Positions 5,601 to 8,444 of a stretch of 8,444 nt of DNA are shown here, piece by piece (position 1 is the first letter of the stretch; every line of letters starts with the position of its first letter). This DNA is from Acidobacteriota bacterium (lineage in GTDB: Bacteria > Acidobacteriota > Blastocatellia > Pyrinomonadales > Pyrinomonadaceae). Below the pieces are notes generated by a model that had not been told where the DNA came from, made no database searches, and worked only from the letters and a program-made list of their open reading frames with translations. The stretch lies in the NCBI GenBank assembly GCA_013696385.1, contig JACCYR010000106.1, positions 1 to 8,444 of the forward strand, given 5' to 3'. The position numbers and the translations under genes were made by a program.

Positions 5601-6370
5601 CGGCGGCACAACGTAATGTTGATAATTCCGTGTCAAAAACCTGCAATGGCGCGAAAGACGATACGATTGAATCGGTTGACGAACTTTATCGGCTTGCCAA
5701 AGATTTAGGCTGTAAATGCGTTTCGTATTACCGCGACGGTTCACGCGAAGGTCAGGTTTTGACTTCGATGAAAGCCGAAGAAAAGAAGGAAGAAACGACG
5801 GATGTTGAACAAATCGTTGTTGATGAATGCAACGAAATGACGACGCTTCACACTGTTCCCAAAGCAAAAACCAAAACGAAAAAGGGCGAAAAGATTGACC
5901 GCCCGCGTGAACTGCAAGGTTCGACGTGGCGCATTCCGTTTGATGGGCAAAATCTGTATGTAACGGTTAATCACAACGGCGAGAAAGTTCTGGAAGTCTT
6001 TGCGACCGGTCCAATTTCAGAAGGTGTTGGCTTGCTTGCTTCTAAAATGCTACGTGGCGGTTTTGATGTCAAAGAAGTAGCGCGAAGTTTAAATAAAGTT
6101 ACTGCGACACACGCCGTTTGGTTTAATGAAAGACTGTTGACATCGCCTGAACAAGCGGTTGCCGAATGTTTGCTGCTGATTGACCGACGTTTGAAAAATC
6201 TTCCGGCTTCGGAAAGACAAATCAGCAAATCTGTGGCGAATGTTTTTGAAACCGCAGCCGAAACGAAAATGTCGAGTCTGATTGGAACTTGTCCCGAATG
6301 CAAAGGTCAGCTCGAACACGCTTCGGGTTGCGATTTCTGCCGTGATTGCGGTTATTCCAAATGCAAGTAA
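2690..6370 (+). CDS. nrdJ: Adenosylcobalamin-dependent (class II) ribonucleotide reductase precursor, intein-containing
   Basis: NrdJ reduces ribonucleotides to deoxyribonucleotides using a thiyl radical generated from adenosylcobalamin, independently of oxygen. The precursor has 1226 residues; removing the intein (351-717) leaves 859, a normal size. The extein shows Cys121 in QLAACF, the substrate loop HQTGGGTG (144-151), and the NP|CGE radical-site motif split by the intein, with catalytic Cys718 and Glu720. Cys729 is at the expected +11 spacing, so the Cys121/Cys729 pair probably supplies reducing equivalents. GIMGFADL (796-803), APTGTIS (882-888), and YYRDGSREGQVL near 1015 are further signatures. 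A charged linker leads to a TSCPD domain from about 1075 to 1165 and a cysteine-rich tail (Cys1201, 1204, 1214, 1217, 1220, 1225) resembling a zinc ribbon. No ATP-cone is visible at the N-terminus. The Shine-Dalgarno AGGAG (2683-2687) is only two bases from this ATG and eleven from Met4 (2699), so Met4 may be the true start. Expression is probably NrdR-controlled. Confidence 0.96.
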   Translation: MSQMSIAFEPVVSGGVVAKNGKTNGNGAGTSRKLEIKSIGLNGRKVVGKRYSLKDANGEPLETWDDIVRRVVGHVSTAEKDAGVRDYFYNSMTEIMLNREFVPNTPCLVNAGKPKGQLAACFVLNVPDSIDGIMEHAQAAAIIHQTGGGTGMTYEFIRPMGAMVNSTRGVASGPVSFMNIVNTMTEVVKQGGVRRGANMGMLRCSHPDLLRFIHAKNDQHSLTNFNISVNVTDKFMEEVERKEWFQTEFKGEAWTQPVFDPLTDTDYVVYRRPNGETATFADKLAFETADLSDCTTEEPPAPGMIYAPDVWNRIIASAHKYAEPGIAFIDEVNRHNHMMNSMGAIYASNPCVTADTLVYTNEGLVPMGELYNTQKDFEAVVDARFGYEKTFHSSSKAFKSGIKEVFRLQTKEGYYVRATANHKIMTTRGWVQLGELKRGDKIHILNRKGGFGVKGSLALGRTLGWLIGDGSISSPVKRATLSFFVEEQHLALMFSEYVNEMVAPLTVGDKGFYPISANAVKGRAETRIASERLYQIADEHGLAENKLQVPKAVLQGSENMQRGFLQALFSADGTVLDAEAKGNAIRLTSISAELLEGVQKLLANFGIASRIYRNRRIAQLRMMPDGKGGSKEYQCQAYHEINISKQNVLNFRDEIGFLQDAKTDKLNNAIARLTHGFNEEAFVADVESVTSEGMEEVFDITVPGPHAFVANAVVIANCGEQFLHFSNSCNLGSIDLSKFYKKQGDGTNVDECIEWERLARATHLSTQFLDNVIDAGYFPLDDIDDVVKRTRPVGLGIMGFADLCLKLQITYGEQASIDLMDRVMGFVRQESWKASLKLGAEKGVFPEFEGNRDAYARFLYDEIGISRNVPLTPRNYETTTIAPTGTISLVAETSSGCEPNFSWAYVRQDTIGTRTYVHTLAAEALGIEVDQTDEESIKQAAQYVVDHESELPPYFISAMSITSKQHVQVLAAAQRNVDNSVSKTCNGAKDDTIESVDELYRLAKDLGCKCVSYYRDGSREGQVLTSMKAEEKKEETTDVEQIVVDECNEMTTLHTVPKAKTKTKKGEKIDRPRELQGSTWRIPFDGQNLYVTVNHNGEKVLEVFATGPISEGVGLLASKMLRGGFDVKEVARSLNKVTATHAVWFNERLLTSPEQAVAECLLLIDRRLKNLPASERQISKSVANVFETAAETKMSSLIGTCPECKGQLEHASGCDFCRDCGYSKCK
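3740..4840 (+). mobile_element. Intein with LAGLIDADG homing endonuclease inside nrdJ
   Basis: The 367-residue insert lies between Pro350 and Cys718 of the precursor, splitting the NPCGEQ motif. Intein numbering follows. Splicing block A starts with nucleophile Cys1 (CVTADTLVYTNEG). Block B carries TANH at 69-72 with His72. Block F is EEVFDITVPGPHAFVAN (345-361), with Asp349 and His356. Block G is NAVVIAN (361-367) ending in Asn367, followed by Cys+1 of the host. The usual penultimate histidine is alanine (Ala366). A central homing endonuclease has both dodecapeptide motifs, LGWLIGDG (113-120, Asp119) and LQALFSADG (215-223, Asp222), so both catalytic aspartates are kept. The length fits a bifunctional intein, not a mini-intein. 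There is no frameshift or stop. Codon use looks similar to the surrounding gene by eye, suggesting that it is not a very recent arrival. Boundaries are exact because the NPCGE extein motif rejoins perfectly. Confidence 0.95.
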
Positions 6371-6434
6371 GTGTTCCTTAAGTTCCGATTATTTTAGTAT
6401 TACTAAACTTTGAACAGTTCAAATTAATCAGTTT

Positions 6435-6467
6435 AGCCCTTAACTTTTAATTAAATTAAGGGCTTTT
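6435..6467 (+). terminator. Rho-independent terminator of nrdJ
   Basis: AGCCCTTAA (6435-6443) pairs perfectly with TTAAGGGCT (6456-6464). The 12-base AT-rich loop can itself fold further, since TTTAATTAAA at 6446-6455 is palindromic. A run TTTT (6464-6467) follows directly, then more T-rich sequence. It lies 65 bases after the nrdJ stop codon. Its reverse-strand reading lacks a T-run, so it serves the plus strand. Confidence 0.85.
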
Positions 6468-6538
6468 ACATTTTGTTAGTTTGTCGCGTTAAATTGAACC
6501 CTTATTTTTGAGAAATTTTATTTACAATTTTTACTTTG

Positions 6539-6575
6539 AAACCGCATAAAATTGGTTGAAATTTTGTGCGGTTTT
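6539..6575 (+). terminator. Second rho-independent terminator between nrdJ and the deacylase gene
   Basis: A stem of up to 15 pairs forms between 6539-6553 and 6560-6574, with a GGTTGA loop (6554-6559) and one G-U pair (6547-6566). The GC core is ACCGCA with TGCGGT, and TTTT (6572-6575) closes it. It may act as a back-up terminator for nrdJ, or, if a promoter lies between the two hairpins, as an attenuator in the leader of the next gene. Confidence 0.75.
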
Positions 6576-6586
6576 GTGGTTATATC
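6556..6586 (+). promoter_or_regulatory. Weak candidate promoter of the deacylase gene
   Basis: TTGAAA (6556-6561, five of six matches to the -35 consensus) and TATATC (6581-6586, four of six) are separated by 19 bases. This is longer than ideal; shifting the -10 by one base to TTATAT gives 18. The -35 lies in the loop and arm of the second terminator, so termination and initiation signals would overlap. Two strong terminators precede the deacylase gene, so it needs its own promoter nearby, and this is the best candidate, though weak. Confidence 0.3.
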
Positions 6587-6624
6587 TTCTTTAACTTCAA
6601 TTCTACTATTCGAGGCTGAAATCT

Positions 6625-8229
6625 ATGAAAATTTTGCACGTTTTTACAATGTTTGTATTGCTGTCTGGTTTTGTGTTTTTTCCCGTCAATCAAAAAGTTA
6701 TTTCCGCTGAAACGGCGTATGATTTAGTCATTGTCAACGCCCGGATAATTGACGGCGCGGGCAATCCTTGGTTTCGCGGAGCAGTCGGCATCAAAGATGG
6801 TCGGATTGTTAAAGTCGGACGAATTGACGCTGGCAACGCCAAACAGATGATTGATGCCGACAACAAAATCGTCGCACCCGGTTTTATTGATGTTCACACG
6901 CACGTCGAAGGTATTTACAATAATCCTTCGGCGGAAAATTTTGTCCGAATGGGCGTAACTTCGCTCGTTACGGGAAATTGCGGCGGCTCGACTACCGATG
7001 TTAAAGAATTTCTCGGTCGGGCGAAGGAAAAACCGCTCGGCGTTAATCTTGGCACTTTAATTGCGCACGGCTCGGTGCGTTCCAAAGCGATGGGTTTGGA
7101 TAATCGCCCGCCAACTGCCGTTGAACAGGAAAAAATGAACGAAATTGTCGAGCAAGCAATGAAGGACGGCGCGTTGGGACTTTCAACTGGTTTGATTTAT
7201 GTTCCGGGAACTTTTGCCAAAACCGAAGAAGTCGTCGAACTTGCGAAAATCGCATCAAAACACGGTGGAATTTACGCCAGTCATATTCGCGACGAAGGCA
7301 CGGGCGTTGTTAAAGCCATCGAAGAAGCGATAAACATCGGCGAACAGGCAAATCTGCCGGTCGAAATCTCGCATTTCAAAATCTCTAGCAAAAAACTTTG
7401 GGGTGAAAGCCCGACGACCATTGGTTTGATTAAATCGGCGAGAGAACGCGGTTTGACGGTAACGGTTGACCAATATGCTTATACGGCTTCTTCGACTTCG
7501 CTTGATGCACGGATGCCGAATTGGGCAATTGCCGGTGGGCGCGAAGAAGGCAAAAAGCGGCTTGCCGACGCGCCGACACGCGAAAAAATTACCAAGGAAA
7601 TGAAAGAAGACCTCAGGAAAAAAGATTTTAAGGATTACAGCTTTGCGTATGTCGCAAGTTATCGCCCGAACCCTGAATTTAACGGTAAAAATATCGCTGA
7701 AATTACGCAAATGACAAAGGGCAAGAAAAAACTCAACGCGCAAATCGAACAAATTTTCGAGATGTATGAAAAAGGCGGCGCGGGAATGGTTTATCGCGTG
7801 ATGAGCGAGACGGACGTGCAGAATATTATGCGCCAGCCCTTTACGATGATTGCTTCCGACAGCAGCGTTCGTGATTTCGGCGAAGGCGTTCCGCATCCGC
7901 GTGGTTACGGCAACAACGCACGAGTTTTGGGCAAATACGTCCGCGAAATGAAACTTATCACGCTTGAGGATGCGATTCGCAAAATGACATCGCTTCCCGC
8001 GCAAACGTTTGATTTGCGCGACCGCGGTTTGGTGCGGGAAGGTTTCGCGGCGGATTTGGTGATTTTTGACGAAAACACGATTTTAGACAAAGCCACATTT
8101 GAAAATCCGCACCAGTACGCCGAAGGTTTTTCGAGTGTGATTGTCAATGGTGAAGTTGTTTTCGACGGAAAGGCGATGACGGGAAAAATGTCGGGACAAC
8201 CGCTTTACGGAAATGGTTTTGTAAAATGA
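6625..8229 (+). CDS. Exported N-acyl-D-amino-acid deacylase (D-aminoacylase family amidohydrolase)
   Basis: This zinc amidohydrolase is predicted to remove the acyl group from N-acyl-D-amino acids, releasing D-amino acid and carboxylate. The 534-residue protein begins with a signal peptide: Lys2, a hydrophobic core at about 4-20, and probable cleavage after VISA (Ala28). There is no lipobox, so it should be soluble in the periplasm or secreted. The small beta domain starts at YDLVIVNARIIDGAGNP (32-48). Expected metal-site residues are His91 and His93 in DVHTH, Cys119 in GNCGG, His220 in ASHIRDEG, His250 in EISHFK, and Asp412 in ASDSS. HPRGYG (424-429) and the C-terminal GFAADLVIFD strand (473-482) are also typical. 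The extra length over cytosolic D-aminoacylases is largely the signal peptide. GAGG (6612-6615) lies nine bases before the ATG. The gene appears monocistronic. Substrate preference cannot be read from the sequence, and dipeptide or N-acyl-glutamate/aspartate substrates remain possible. Confidence 0.92.
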   Translation: MKILHVFTMFVLLSGFVFFPVNQKVISAETAYDLVIVNARIIDGAGNPWFRGAVGIKDGRIVKVGRIDAGNAKQMIDADNKIVAPGFIDVHTHVEGIYNNPSAENFVRMGVTSLVTGNCGGSTTDVKEFLGRAKEKPLGVNLGTLIAHGSVRSKAMGLDNRPPTAVEQEKMNEIVEQAMKDGALGLSTGLIYVPGTFAKTEEVVELAKIASKHGGIYASHIRDEGTGVVKAIEEAINIGEQANLPVEISHFKISSKKLWGESPTTIGLIKSARERGLTVTVDQYAYTASSTSLDARMPNWAIAGGREEGKKRLADAPTREKITKEMKEDLRKKDFKDYSFAYVASYRPNPEFNGKNIAEITQMTKGKKKLNAQIEQIFEMYEKGGAGMVYRVMSETDVQNIMRQPFTMIASDSSVRDFGEGVPHPRGYGNNARVLGKYVREMKLITLEDAIRKMTSLPAQTFDLRDRGLVREGFAADLVIFDENTILDKATFENPHQYAEGFSSVIVNGEVVFDGKAMTGKMSGQPLYGNGFVK

Positions 8230-8243
8230 GTTTTATTTCTTTT

Positions 8244-8269
8244 GCAAATTAGATGGCGGCAAAATTTGC
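8244..8269 (+). other. Hairpin just after the deacylase gene
   Basis: GCAAATT (8244-8250) and AATTTGC (8263-8269) form a perfect seven-pair stem with a 12-base loop, 14 bases after the stop codon. No T-run follows, so it is not a classical factor-independent terminator; it could stabilise the 3' end. The stretch from 8270 to 8419 shows nothing else I can assign. Confidence 0.35.
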
Positions 8270-8419
8270 TCGGCTTGCAGAATCAGGCTTGCTTTCGGGC
8301 AAAACCAAAAATTAAATACAGCCTTCCGAGTTTCTTAATTTGCAATTTTCTTTTCGGCAAGTTACCATATTGCCTCGTTAAAGCAAGTCTTTTATTAACA
8401 TATTGCCCCAAAAATAAGT

Positions 8420-8444
8420 TAGAATAAAAAGGCTTTTTATTCTA
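8420..8444. terminator. AT-rich palindrome at the window edge, possible terminator
   Basis: Positions 8420-8430 and 8434-8444 are perfectly complementary (11 pairs) around the loop GGC. The stem is almost all A-T, with a T-run in its 3' arm. It could be a bidirectional terminator for the deacylase transcript or for an unseen convergent gene, but it stops at the last base of the window, so the downstream tract cannot be seen. Confidence 0.4.

Noticed and set aside
5971..6303. Minus-strand open frames opposite the 3' part of nrdJ
   Set aside because: Shadows of the TSCPD and cysteine-tail coding region; no motifs of their own.
7255..8004. Long minus-strand open frame (249 codons) opposite the deacylase gene
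   Set aside because: It is fully antisense to a gene with complete metal-site motifs. The translation is rich in Arg, Phe, and His without recognisable motifs, as expected of a shadow frame.
8366..8407. Direct repeat CATATTGCC at 8366-8374 and 8399-8407
   Set aside because: Nine bases, two copies, in AT-rich non-coding sequence; may be chance, with no associated mobile-element features.
8242..8427. Open frame of 61 codons after the deacylase gene
   Set aside because: No ribosome-binding site, low-complexity translation without domains, and it overlaps two hairpins; the region looks non-coding.

Overview
The window carries six protein-coding genes of ordinary bacterial housekeeping type. One of them, an adenosylcobalamin-dependent ribonucleotide reductase gene, is interrupted in frame by a large intein. 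The mixed, mildly AT-leaning base composition, nrdJ as the reductase, the MEP isoprenoid pathway, and an exported N-acyl-D-amino-acid deacylase suggest a free-living bacterium, probably with a Gram-negative envelope. An Acidobacteriota (Blastocatellia-like) origin is my best guess, from general familiarity only; nothing in the window is diagnostic.

Layout. Positions 8-39 hold a heptanucleotide tandem repeat that abuts the start of ispD. ispD (44-721, +) and ispF (743-1231, +) form a two-gene MEP pathway unit. Facing them on the minus strand are hslO, encoding the redox-regulated chaperone Hsp33 (1447-2340), and then a tiny two-helix membrane protein gene (1236-1424). The two units converge with only 4 bases between their stop codons. 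A 349-base divergent intergenic region (2341-2689) separates hslO from nrdJ. It carries a strong-looking sigma70-type promoter, one near-consensus NrdR box, a degenerate second box exactly 31 bases further on, and a leader of about 140 bases. nrdJ (2690-6370, +) encodes a 1226-residue precursor. Residues 351-717 (3740-4840) are a full-length intein with a LAGLIDADG homing endonuclease, inserted immediately before the catalytic thiyl-radical cysteine of the NPCGE motif. Two factor-independent terminators follow (6435-6467 and 6539-6575). An exported N-acyl-D-amino-acid deacylase gene comes next (6625-8229, +), then about 215 bases without a convincing gene, ending in an AT-rich palindrome at the window edge.

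How the parts work together. IspD and IspF catalyse two steps of one pathway, so their pairing is functional. NrdJ supplies deoxyribonucleotides, and the NrdR box suggests repression when (d)ATP is plentiful. Because the intein separates Asn349-Pro350 from Cys718, the reductase should be inactive until splicing joins them, and Cys718 serves first as the splicing +1 nucleophile and later as the radical residue. The most notable points are this active-site intein, with alanine in place of the usual penultimate histidine, and the NrdR-type promoter architecture. I see no unambiguous novel multi-gene system, CRISPR array, tRNA, rRNA, or insertion sequence.
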